A stretch of 7,658 nt of DNA from Candidatus Saccharimonadota bacterium (GCA_905373315.1 CAJPSL010000019.1:1-7658), one strand, 5' to 3'. Positions 1 to 7,457 are shown, counted from the stretch's first letter. Made by a program: numbers and translations. The notes: a model not told the origin generated them from the letters alone.

Positions 1-1
1 C

Positions 2-1102
2 CGCAAGTCGGTGCATGAGCCACTGATGACCGGTATTATGTCAATTGACGCCATGTTCCCAATCGGTCGCGGGCAGCGTGAGCTGATCATCGGTGACCGC
101 CAGACTGGTAAGACCGCGATTGCTATCGACACCATGATCAACCAGGCACGGCAAAAGACTGGCGTGGTGAACGTCTACGTGGCAATTGGACAGAAATTAT
201 CAAAGATTGCCCGGTTGGTTGACCGCCTGAAAGAAGAAGGCGTGATGGAGCAAACCATCGTGGTGGCGACCAGCCCGTCGGACGCAGCTTCCCTGCTATA
301 CCTGGCACCATATGCTGGTACGGCCATGGGTGAATATTTCCGCGACAACGGCGGCCATGCGCTGATGATTTATGACGATTTGACCAAGCACGCCGTGGCC
401 TACCGTCAGATGTCGCTCTTGCTCCGTCGTCCACCAGGGCGTGAGGCATATCCTGGTGATGTCTTCTACCTGCACTCTCGCCTGCTGGAACGTTCAGCCA
501 AGTTATCAGACGAATTGGGTGCTGGTTCGCTGACTGCCCTGCCGATCATCGAGACGCAGGCTGGTGACATCTCGGCCTATATTCCAACCAACGTGATTTC
601 CATCACCGACGGTCAGATTTTCCTGGAAACCGATCTGTTCTACCAAGGTATTCGCCCAGCTATCTCCGCTGGTCTGTCAGTCTCCCGCGTCGGTGGTGCT
701 GCCCAGACTAAGGCGGTTAAATCAGTTGGTGGTAACCTGAAGCTCGGCCTTTCACAGTTCCGTGAATTGGCATCGTTTGCGCAATTTGGCTCGGACCTGG
801 ATGACGCGACCAAGGCGCAAATTGACCGCGGTCAGCGCTTGACTGAACTGCTCAAACAGCCGCAGTATCAGCCGATGAGCGTTTGGGAGCAATTTGTCAG
901 CATCCATGCGGTGACTAGCGGCGCCTTTGACAGCGTGCCGGTCGCTAAGATCAAGGAAGCACAGGCTGGCCTGTTGACACAGCTTTGGAATAACGCTAAA
1001 GACACCATGCGTGAATTGAATAAGGGCGCCAAGCCAACTGACGAGCAACTCCAGGTCATTGACGAGGCAACGCAGGTGGCAGCGAAAGGGTTTGAGGAGT
1101 AA
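2..1102 (+). CDS. atpA: ATP synthase F1 subunit alpha (5' partial)
   Basis: Non-catalytic nucleotide-binding alpha subunit of the F1 head of ATP synthase, at the cytoplasmic face of the membrane. The reading frame is open to the window edge, so roughly the first 150 residues (beta-barrel domain) are missing; 366 residues are visible. The Walker A motif GDRQTGKT is encoded at 92-115, preceded by the family signature [15 protein letters not shown]. Further on come the [29 protein letters not shown] block and the [12 protein letters not shown] stretch (encoded near 680-710) that carries the alpha arginine finger. The C-terminal helical domain is present, including [23 protein letters not shown]. 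The stop TAA at 1100-1102 lies 3 nt before atpG, and the end of this gene contains the atpG Shine-Dalgarno, so the two are probably translationally coupled. Identity is essentially certain from motif content and gene order; no key residue is missing in the visible part. Confidence 0.98.
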   Translation, partial: RKSVHEPLMTGIMSIDAMFPIGRGQRELIIGDRQTGKTAIAIDTMINQARQKTGVVNVYVAIGQKLSKIARLVDRLKEEGVMEQTIVVATSPSDAASLLYLAPYAGTAMGEYFRDNGGHALMIYDDLTKHAVAYRQMSLLLRRPPGREAYPGDVFYLHSRLLERSAKLSDELGAGSLTALPIIETQAGDISAYIPTNVISITDGQIFLETDLFYQGIRPAISAGLSVSRVGGAAQTKAVKSVGGNLKLGLSQFRELASFAQFGSDLDDATKAQIDRGQRLTELLKQPQYQPMSVWEQFVSIHAVTSGAFDSVPVAKIKEAQAGLLTQLWNNAKDTMRELNKGAKPTDEQLQVIDEATQVAAKGFEE

Positions 1103-1105
1103 TTC

Positions 1106-3420
<2,315 letters not shown>

Positions 3421-3424
3421 CCTG

Positions 3425-3844
3425 ATGAATTTGAAGCTGGTAACGCTCGGTGGTGTCAAGCTGGATGAAACGGTTTACTCGGTTACTATCCCGACGATTG
3501 ACGGCGAAATTTCGGTGCTGCCGAGCCACGAGCCGCTAGTGACGGTGGCGAGGGATGGCGTCATCACTGTCCGCCGCACCAAGGAGACGCAGGAAGAAGA
3601 ATTCTTCGCTATCTCTGGCGGTGTGGTAGAGATTGATCAAACAGGCGTGCGGATTTTGGTTGACGAGGCTGACCATGGTGACGACATCATTGAAGCAGAA
3701 ACTCAGGCGGCGCTGGAGCGAGCCATTGCAGCCCGCGACAACGCCGACGACCAAATAGAGCGCGAGAAAGCCAAACAGCTCATCGACCGACACTTAGTGC
3801 GGTTGAAGGTGGCTGATTTGCAGCGGCATAAGCGACGACGCTAA
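3425..3844 (+). CDS. atpC: ATP synthase F1 subunit epsilon
   Basis: Epsilon binds gamma at the foot of the central stalk and the c-ring; its C-terminal helices can inhibit ATP hydrolysis. The protein has 139 residues, normal for bacteria. Residues 1-84 form the beta-sandwich domain, recognisable by LVTLGGVKLDETVYSVTIPTIDGEISVLPSHEPL and the FAISGGVVEI strand. Residues 85-139 are predicted helical and highly charged (ALERAIAARDNADDQIEREKAKQLI), ending in a basic HKRRR tail. AAGGA at 3412-3416 gives an 8-nt spaced ribosome binding site. It is the last gene of the operon; the next gene is convergent, with only 26 nt between the stop codons. I see no clear ATP-binding motif in the C-terminal helices, so an ATP-sensing role cannot be judged. 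Confidence 0.95.
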   Translation: MNLKLVTLGGVKLDETVYSVTIPTIDGEISVLPSHEPLVTVARDGVITVRRTKETQEEEFFAISGGVVEIDQTGVRILVDEADHGDDIIEAETQAALERAIAARDNADDQIEREKAKQLIDRHLVRLKVADLQRHKRRR

Positions 3845-3857
3845 CTACATCGCCACT

Positions 3858-3881
3858 AAGGATCCTGACATCAGACTCCTT
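3858..3881. terminator. Weak hairpin between convergent atpC and kinase-like gene
   Basis: AAGGA pairs with TCCTT, and inside it CTG pairs with CAG around a four-base loop, separated by a 2x2 internal loop. It covers the gap between two convergent genes and overlaps the last codons of the minus-strand gene. Neither side carries a clean T-run, so a terminator role is only a guess from position. Confidence 0.25.
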
Positions 3882-4749
3882 GAGCTATGTCTTGTTTGAT
3901 ATTTTCGATCGACGTTTGCATAATACTAGCGGTATCGCGGGGAAATAGATTAGAGATATCCTCTTCGTATGGCTTAATAAAATGCTCAATAATAAGTTCG
4001 GGAATTAACATTTGCTGACCGTCATTATTGGATTGACCGCTCATTGAATAAACACAGCACTCAATATCTCGTCCGAATTGACCGATTGATGATGGGTCAT
4101 CTTTGTCTGTCGATAGAAATTTTTCAGTGTCAATACACCACGGTTCGGTATTGATAGTAAATGCAAAGTTCTTTATTTGTGCGTCGTTCATTGTATATGG
4201 CTCTGGGAGGCTGTGAAAATAGTGCATAGTAGAGAATGCAGTACGGGCGATAAGTCGCGCTTTTTCCTCAGGTAGTGTCGTTTCGCGGTATGCATCAACT
4301 AGGCTGTCGCAGCTACGTACACCCTGTACAAAATCACTAATAACAGCCACCTCACCATTTTCGAGATGAGCAATGCCTCTTGGTTCAAAAGTGCGAATTG
4401 CTCGAGGATGTTGTAGGTTATTAATGGCTTGCATTGTGGTAATGTCTTTCACGGCTGTACGAGAGGTAAGATATGGCTTGATTGCCCAAGGCTGAGTTAC
4501 GAGGGGTATGTCTGAGCAATACAATGTTGCGTCATAAAACCCAACCTTATTGATGCTGTTACGACGACCTTCTGCGTAATCATCACGAGGCGTTAGTTCT
4601 ATGTCGAGCTGCTCTAATGGTATGCCGAGTCGGTCGGTGCCTAATAGAGCGATACTCCCTCGAGGTAGTCGAGTTACTTGTTTTGATAGATTATGCACAT
4701 CACCGATGGTGATTGGTGTTGTGAGCGAATATCCTTCAAACTGGCGCAT
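3871..4749 (-). CDS. Hypothetical protein, possible divergent kinase fold
   Basis: I do not recognise this 292-residue protein by name. Several spaced residues fit a protein-kinase-like (RIO/ABC1/aminoglycoside phosphotransferase type) fold: Lys91 in AIKPYL as the beta3 lysine, a hydrophobic hinge VAVISDFVQG (134-143), a catalytic-loop-like NDAQIKN with Asp189 and Asn194 at the right D-x4-N spacing, and CIDTEKF with Asp207 as the metal-binding aspartate. The usual His of HxD is Met187, no glycine-rich loop is evident, and a clear alphaC Glu is lacking, so activity is uncertain. No signal peptide or membrane segment is seen. The start at 4749 was chosen because a longer frame from 4875 would overlap the upstream gene and run through the promoter. 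There is no Shine-Dalgarno; the mRNA is probably leaderless. Base composition is visibly more A+T-rich than the atp genes. Confidence 0.75.
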   Translation of the reverse strand: MRQFEGYSLTTPITIGDVHNLSKQVTRLPRGSIALLGTDRLGIPLEQLDIELTPRDDYAEGRRNSINKVGFYDATLYCSDIPLVTQPWAIKPYLTSRTAVKDITTMQAINNLQHPRAIRTFEPRGIAHLENGEVAVISDFVQGVRSCDSLVDAYRETTLPEEKARLIARTAFSTMHYFHSLPEPYTMNDAQIKNFAFTINTEPWCIDTEKFLSTDKDDPSSIGQFGRDIECCVYSMSGQSNNDGQQMLIPELIIEHFIKPYEEDISNLFPRDTASIMQTSIENIKQDIAQGV

Positions 4750-4756
4750 CTTTTGT

Positions 4757-4785
4757 ATTATATCATATAATCTATATTTTATCAA
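4757..4785 (-). promoter_or_regulatory. Promoter of the kinase-like gene (leaderless)
   Basis: On the minus strand, TTGATA (4785-4780), a 17-nt spacer and a perfect TATAAT (4762-4757) make a near-consensus sigma70-type promoter. Seven bases separate the -10 from the ATG at 4749, so transcription should begin at or within a base or two of the start codon. Confidence 0.85.
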
Positions 4786-4825
4786 GCAATTTGCGTACAG
4801 CGCTAAGACTCTAATTAATACTAAT

Positions 4826-5305
4826 CTAAATAGCGACGTCTTCCGTCGTCTCTTCTCTGTCTTCAGCGATGCCAAAAGTAACAGCCACGAATAGAGACAG
4901 AACTACTACAAACCCTGAGATAATGGCGATAGCTTTTGATGTTTCAAATGAAATAGCGTTATTTGTATACACGGATAATGTTGAAAAGGTCTCTATGTCG
5001 CTAAAATCAGGCATTGCAAGGCCGCAGATAAATAATGAGATTGACATGACGATAAAGGAAGCACGTACTATTGTGGTGAGATGGTCTTTTGATGCATGGC
5101 GTTTTTTCACTTGTCGGGAGATGATTGCGAGACAGATACAGCTAACGATAAGCGCCCACGGGCCAAGTAGTGCTAGTACCCAACCGCCGATGCCAGTAAT
5201 GAATCCGCGTGCGAGCGAGAACCAGATAGCACTCGCCCATAATGCTATGACGATCCATGTGTCTATAGTCTGTTGTTTTTGCAGTTTTTGTTTTTTTGTT
5301 GTCAT
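4826..5305 (-). CDS. Four-helix integral membrane protein, unknown function
   Basis: A 159-residue protein of unknown family. Four hydrophobic helices are visible at about residues 16-36, 41-62, 79-98 and 125-147. The charge pattern suggests both ends are cytoplasmic: a Lys/Gln-rich N-terminus (TTKKQKLQKQQ), a basic loop between helices 2 and 3 (RQVKKRHASK), an acidic outer loop between helices 3 and 4 (DFSDIETF), and an acidic C-terminal tail (EDREETTEDVAI). The start at 5305 is preferred to an in-frame ATG at 5341 because the longer version would overlap the end of dus and span the promoter. No Shine-Dalgarno is present. The ATG lies one base after the dus stop codon, so the gene may be read both by read-through from dus and from its own promoter. 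No catalytic motif was seen. Confidence 0.8.
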   Translation of the reverse strand: MTTKKQKLQKQQTIDTWIVIALWASAIWFSLARGFITGIGGWVLALLGPWALIVSCICLAIISRQVKKRHASKDHLTTIVRASFIVMSISLFICGLAMPDFSDIETFSTLSVYTNNAISFETSKAIAIISGFVVVLSLFVAVTFGIAEDREETTEDVAI

Positions 5306-5306
5306 G

Positions 5307-6422
5307 TCAATAAGTATAATGTGGACGATCGTTGTGTGCAAGTATTGATCGCACCTCGTCGGTCGTCTTGGTGTGCATCAGCTGGTCGCGCAGTTCCTTG
5401 GCGCCGTCGAAATCGCGGATGTAGATTTTGAAGAAGCGTTTGAGGGTTTCGTAGGGGCGGCCGAGGGTTGATTGGTAGTGGTCAAAGAGGTCAAGGTGGT
5501 AATGTAATAGACATATAAGTTCCGATTTAACATTACTGCTCCCATCGTCGCCGTTTGTGACGGCACGTAGGTCGCTAGACGCGGGTCCTGCTAGTTGGTC
5601 TGCCCCTTCTTCTGAAAAATCAGAGATTTGTTCAGAAATGGGTGCTGCCCCGCCGACGATCACCCGCTTATCCTCGATCTCTGAAGACACTCCGCCTTTC
5701 CGAAAGCAAAACGGATTGCTGAAAATTCCCCGTCCGATCATGACGCCGTTGAGGCCTGGGTGGGCTCTGACTAATTCTTCGCCGTGGGTTCGGTCGCGGA
5801 CGTCGCCGTTGATAGTCAAGAGAGTTTGCGGAGCGATGTCGTCGCGTAGCTTGATGATGTCGTCGATAAGCTCGTAGTGCGCTGGAACTTTGCTCATTTC
5901 TTTTTTAGTGCGGAGGTGGATGGTTAAGTTGGCGAGGTTTTGCGCCAGTAGTGTGCTCAGCCACTCTCGCCATTCGTCAACATACGTATAGCCCAGCCGT
6001 GTCTTGACACTGACTGGTAATCCAGCGGTTTTGGCAGCGGCGATGGCGGCCATGGCAACGTCGGGTCGGCGAATCAGTGCGGCACCGCCTGATTTGATGG
6101 CGGATTTGGCGGGACAGCCCATGTTGATGTCAATGCCGTCAAAGCCGAGCTCCATGCAGTGGGCAGCAAATTGTTCCATATCACCTGGCTCGCCGCCCCA
6201 GATCTGGGCGACTAGTGGATGTTCGTCGTCAGTTTTGATGAGCCGACCAGCGATGGCTTTGTCACCAGCGTGTACCCAGCCGGTGGCATTGGCAAACTCC
6301 GTGAAAAACACGTCGGGCGCGCCCGCCTGTTTCACGACATGACGAAACACCACGTCAGTGACGGCTTCCATGGGTGCCAAGATGAAAAACGGCTGCGGTA
6401 GATTGTCCCAAAATGATGTCAT
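5307..6422 (-). CDS. dus: tRNA-dihydrouridine synthase
   Basis: FMN-dependent, NAD(P)H-using enzyme that reduces uridine to dihydrouridine in tRNA D-loops. The protein has 371 residues. In order: ILAPMEAVTD at 14-23 (FMN-binding start of the TIM barrel), DINMGCPAKSAIKSGGAAL at 98-116 with catalytic Cys103, SVKTRLG at 138-144 with FMN-contacting Lys140, TIHLRTKKEMSKVPAHYE from 167 with His169, INGDV at 204-208, and MIGRGIFSNPF at 228-238. A helical C-terminal domain follows from about 300 (ELICLLHYHLDLFDHY). Residues 241-300 are a Gly/Ser/Asp-rich stretch unlike the rest of the protein and longer than in typical family members. The start at 6422 is used because the open frame continues upstream only through terminator and RNA-structure sequence. 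No Shine-Dalgarno; probably leaderless. Which Dus subfamily it belongs to cannot be decided by eye. Confidence 0.95.
   Translation of the reverse strand: MTSFWDNLPQPFFILAPMEAVTDVVFRHVVKQAGAPDVFFTEFANATGWVHAGDKAIAGRLIKTDDEHPLVAQIWGGEPGDMEQFAAHCMELGFDGIDINMGCPAKSAIKSGGAALIRRPDVAMAAIAAAKTAGLPVSVKTRLGYTYVDEWREWLSTLLAQNLANLTIHLRTKKEMSKVPAHYELIDDIIKLRDDIAPQTLLTINGDVRDRTHGEELVRAHPGLNGVMIGRGIFSNPFCFRKGGVSSEIEDKRVIVGGAAPISEQISDFSEEGADQLAGPASSDLRAVTNGDDGSSNVKSELICLLHYHLDLFDHYQSTLGRPYETLKRFFKIYIRDFDGAKELRDQLMHTKTTDEVRSILAHNDRPHYTY
5313..5341 (-). promoter_or_regulatory. Promoter of the membrane-protein gene (leaderless), inside dus 3' end
   Basis: On the minus strand TATACT (5318-5313) is a good -10, again exactly 7 nt before the ATG at 5305. 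TTGCAC at 5341-5336 gives a weak -35 with a 17-nt spacer. The promoter lies inside the last codons of dus. No ribosome binding site lies between it and the ATG. Confidence 0.6.
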
Positions 6423-6429
6423 TTCTGTT

Positions 6430-6438
6430 ATTTTACCA
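6430..6438 (-). promoter_or_regulatory. Extended -10 promoter of dus (leaderless)
   Basis: On the minus strand TGGTAAAAT (6438-6430) is an extended -10 (TGn followed by TAAAAT). No good -35 is visible at 17 nt, which an extended -10 can tolerate. The -10 ends 7 nt before the dus ATG at 6422, the same distance as in the two other minus-strand genes. Confidence 0.6.
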
Positions 6439-6448
6439 TACAAAGGAG

Positions 6449-6482
6449 AAAACCCCTCACTCTCGCCATTGAGAATGAGGGG
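6449..6482 (-). terminator. Intrinsic terminator ending the minus-strand RNA locus
   Basis: On the minus strand CCCCTCATTCTC (6482-6471) pairs over 12 positions with GAGAGTGAGGGG (6464-6453) around the hexaloop AATGGC, followed by TTTTCTCC. The single non-Watson-Crick pair is G-U on the minus strand but C-A on the plus strand, so the minus strand is the transcribed one. It isolates the RNA locus from dus downstream. Confidence 0.8.
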
Positions 6483-6530
6483 CGTTGGTGGGCTCAAGCG
6501 GTTCTGCTCGGAGTTGATCTCGACGGTGAG

Positions 6531-6556
6531 AAAAACTGCCACGAGTGAATCTCGCG
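6531..6556 (-). terminator. Possible weaker terminator upstream of the main one
   Basis: On the minus strand CGCGAG pairs with CTCGTG (6556-6540, one G-U) around ATTCA, followed after four bases by TTTTT (6535-6531). The gap before the T-run makes it suboptimal. Confidence 0.35.
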
Positions 6557-6570
6557 AACCCGGTGAGGGA

Positions 6571-6596
6571 GAGATGACACGCCATTGTGTCATCTC
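6571..6596 (-). other. Perfect 10-bp hairpin with AATGGC loop
   Basis: GAGATGACAC pairs perfectly with GTGTCATCTC; the loop read on the minus strand is AATGGC, identical to that of the terminator at 6449-6482. It starts one base after the acceptor-like 3' end of the T-arm domain at 6599-6652. No T-run follows, so it is probably not itself a terminator. Confidence 0.6.
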
Positions 6597-6598
6597 AG

Positions 6599-6652
6599 TG
6601 GATGTGACGGGAGTCGAACCCGCGAGACGGTGGACTTCAAATGCCCTGTCTC
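6599..6652 (-). ncRNA. Isolated T-arm / tRNA-like 3' domain
   Basis: The minus strand has a standard T-arm: stem GCGGG/CCCGT (6623-6619, 6611-6607; one G-U) and loop TTCGACT, fitting the GTTCGANNC rule. An acceptor-like CACATCC (6606-6600) and A at 6599 follow. Directly before the T-arm an extended arm forms: GAGAC/GTCTC (6652-6648, 6628-6624), an internal loop, then GGGC/GTCC around ATTTGAA, which as an anticodon loop would read UUG (Gln). However, the 5' partner needed for the acceptor, GG(A/G)TGTG, is absent where a tRNA would have it, and no D-arm folds. It may be a decayed tRNA, the 3' half of a split or interrupted RNA, or part of the larger structured RNA. Confidence 0.45.
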
Positions 6653-6726
6653 CCAAACCTGGCAACCCTGACCATTCTGTGTTGAAAACATTGGGACCTC
6701 GGTATATATAGCGGTATTCATACCTT

Positions 6727-6770
6727 GTTTTGTATAACATAGTACGCCTTTGTACTGTGTTGCACAAAAC
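6727..6770. repeat. 19-bp imperfect inverted repeat
   Basis: Two 19-base arms around a 6-base centre (GCCTTT on plus). GTTTTGT/ACAAAAC, AACA/TGTT and AGTAC/GTACT are perfect blocks. Read as plus-strand RNA there is one A-C mismatch and two G-U pairs; as minus-strand RNA there are two mismatches. It could be an RNA hairpin or a protein-binding palindrome. Confidence 0.6.
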
Positions 6771-6784
6771 TGAGGAACCAATGA

Positions 6785-6823
6785 AACTCGGGCGGAGGTG
6801 GCGAAACACCCAAGTTTTTTCGC
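6785..6823 (-). other. Overlapping alternative hairpins in the RNA locus
   Basis: On the minus strand GCGAAA (6823-6818) pairs with TTTCGC (6806-6801). Alternatively AACTTGGG (6816-6809) pairs with CCCGAGTT (6792-6785) over 8 bp with one G-U. The two are mutually exclusive. On the plus strand the second stem precedes TTTTTT (6815-6820), which looks like a terminator but has a C-A mismatch. Confidence 0.4.
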
Positions 6824-6835
6824 TTACATACGGCT

Positions 6836-6860
6836 TCACACGGGTGATGAGGTCGTGTGA
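6836..6860 (-). other. 7-bp hairpin downstream of the tRNA-like domain
   Basis: On the minus strand TCACACG (6860-6854) pairs perfectly with CGTGTGA (6842-6836) around an 11-base loop. It lies about 20 nt after the 3' end of the tRNA-like element. No T-run follows. Confidence 0.45.
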
Positions 6861-6881
6861 CTGCGCATGCAACCGCGACGG

Positions 6882-6969
6882 CGGACACAGCGGGACTCGA
6901 ACCCGCACCCTCCCGTTGCGCCGACATCGTTGTCGACGCGGGTGCTCTACCATTTAGAGCTATATGTCC
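6882..6969 (-). ncRNA. tRNA-like element with anticodon arm replaced by a long hairpin
   Basis: Three of the four tRNA arms are canonical on the minus strand. The acceptor is GGACATA/TGTGTCC (6969-6963, 6889-6883; 7 bp, one U-G) with G at the discriminator position (6882). The D-arm is GCTC/GAGC around TAAATGGTA. The T-arm is GCGGG/CCCGC around TTCGAGT. Between D- and T-arms there are 37 nt instead of about 23. They fold as CCC/GGG, a bulge, then a 9-bp helix GCGTCGACA/TGTCGGCGC closed by an ACGA tetraloop, so there is no 7-base anticodon loop with U33. The 3' end reads GCCG, not an encoded CCA. If instead 14 nt were an intron, the loop would be GTCGACA (anticodon CGA), with an unusual C37 and no serine-type variable arm. 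A tRNA-like structured RNA, an intron-bearing tRNA or a pseudogene are all possible. Confidence 0.6.
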
Positions 6970-6976
6970 TGTGATT

Positions 6977-7080
6977 CTTTTCTGGCTGGGGAATCTGACC
7001 CAGTGGTGGGCGGACAGACGCCCTTTGCTGACCGTGGAGGTCAGTGGTTTCGGGGTCGCACAAACCCCGACTGCCAAAAG
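6977..7080 (-). ncRNA. Multibranch RNA domain with four consecutive hairpins
   Basis: On the minus strand CTTTT and GGC (7080-7073) pair with GCC and AAAAG (6986-6977, AG bulge) and enclose four hairpins in a row: TCGGGGT/ACCCCGA (7070-7050), CTGACC/GGTCAG (7044-7028), GGGCG/CGCCC (7023-7008) and TGGG/CCCA (7002-6987). The domain ends 7 nt before the tRNA-like acceptor stem. The chain of stems next to a tRNA-like domain recalls tmRNA architecture, but I find no tag-coding sequence or tmRNA 5' end. Hand-folded only. Confidence 0.5.
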
Positions 7081-7131
7081 AGATTACCAGTGGAGCTTCC
7101 TGGGGCGGTCGCTCCGTCCGGTCGCCGCGTT

Positions 7132-7294
7132 CTCTATGGCCTGCTTCTCAAGCAGGAGTACATAGAGGTTGTCGAGAGTTTTTTTGGGCGCGCCGTATCT
7201 AACGGCGTCCTCATAGTCTTGCTGCGCGCGGCGGCGCGCAGCAGTTTGGTTTCCGGCCAAGGGTCTCACCCCCCTCTCTGCCGCGAGTTGCGGC
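7132..7294 (-). ncRNA. Middle hairpin series of the structured RNA locus
   Basis: On the minus strand, in order: GCCGC/GCGGC (7294-7280); TTGG/CCAA (7260-7246); a 10-bp helix from TGCTGCGCGC with a CGCC loop (7243-7220); CGCCGT/ACGGCG around TAGAT (7207-7191); and a two-tier hairpin with outer CTCTATG/CATAGAG and inner CCTGCTT/AAGCAGG around GAG (7167-7132). An 86-codon open frame (7344-7084) crosses this region, but the density of exact self-complementarity argues for RNA structure over protein. Bases 7081-7131 hold no hairpin I trust, only a direct repeat of CGACCG. Confidence 0.5.
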
Positions 7295-7297
7295 GAT

Positions 7298-7404
7298 AGA
7301 AAAGAGCTAACTCTCCTGTCAAACCATGCTTTTGTGCGAAGCATGGTCAGGACTTGACGCCATTTGCGGCATCTTGTCGAGAGCTAGCTCCACGAATAAA
7401 AGCT
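7298..7404 (-). ncRNA. Three-way-junction RNA with a T-run at its end
   Basis: The predicted transcript starts near 7404. P1 is a 12-bp helix (7390-7379 with 7315-7304, one G-U) directly followed by TTTTCT. P2 is GAC/GTC, a symmetrical AA/AA internal loop, then GATGCC/GGCGTC (one U-G) around GCAAAT. P3 is CTG/CAG plus ACCATGCT/AGCATGGT around a 9-base loop. Both wobble pairs are G-U only on the minus strand, which supports transcription in that direction. The P1 helix plus T-run could terminate, giving an RNA of about 107 nt, or act as a conditional terminator at the head of the longer RNA. I cannot match it to a known riboswitch or sRNA. Confidence 0.55.
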
Positions 7405-7411
7405 AATGAAT

Positions 7412-7440
7412 ATCATAACACGAACTGTAAAAAATAGCAA
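7412..7440 (-). promoter_or_regulatory. Promoter of the structured RNA locus
   Basis: On the minus strand TTGCTA (7440-7435), a 17-nt spacer and TATGAT (7417-7412) form a good sigma70-type promoter. The predicted start is near 7404, 14 nt before the P1 helix. It lies after the stop codon of the upstream partial gene, so it would drive an RNA gene with no nearby start codon. Confidence 0.7.
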
Positions 7441-7457
7441 CAATATATGGAAAATGA

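Noticed and set aside
4750..4875. N-terminal extension of the kinase-like gene
   Set aside because: It would overlap the membrane-protein gene by 50 nt and encode its own promoter.
6609..6655. Selenocysteine tRNA on the plus strand (GGACTTCAAAT resembles the selC anticodon arm)
   Set aside because: The T-arm lies on the opposite strand, so the likeness comes from the near-palindromic arm.
6423..6953. N-terminal extension of dus up to 6953
   Set aside because: The extra 177 codons are translated terminator, T-arm and tRNA-like sequence; Dus homologues begin at the ILAPMEAVTD barrel strand.
7132..7185. Plus-strand terminator using TTTTTTT at 7179-7185
   Set aside because: The hairpin at 7132-7167 ends 11 nt before the T-run, and no plus-strand gene precedes it.
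7084..7344. 86-codon minus-strand frame with a helical-looking middle (AARRRAQQDYEDAV, LYVLLLEKQAIENAA)
   Set aside because: It crosses many exact stems, its ATG lies inside the P3 hairpin, and it has no ribosome binding site. Not fully excluded; a codon-substitution test in relatives would decide.
6882..7404. tmRNA (ssrA)
   Set aside because: No tmRNA-type 5' end with a GGNTTCGAC-like segment pairing with either acceptor strand, and no tag frame ending in an ALAA-like peptide with stop. The tRNA-like element has a complete D-arm, unlike tmRNA.
6977..7404. RNase P RNA or SRP RNA
   Set aside because: The conserved GAGGAAAGTCC and ACAGAA blocks of RNase P and the GTCAGG..GGAAGG..AGCAG core of SRP RNA are not present on either strand; AGGAAGCTCCACTGG is only a superficial likeness.
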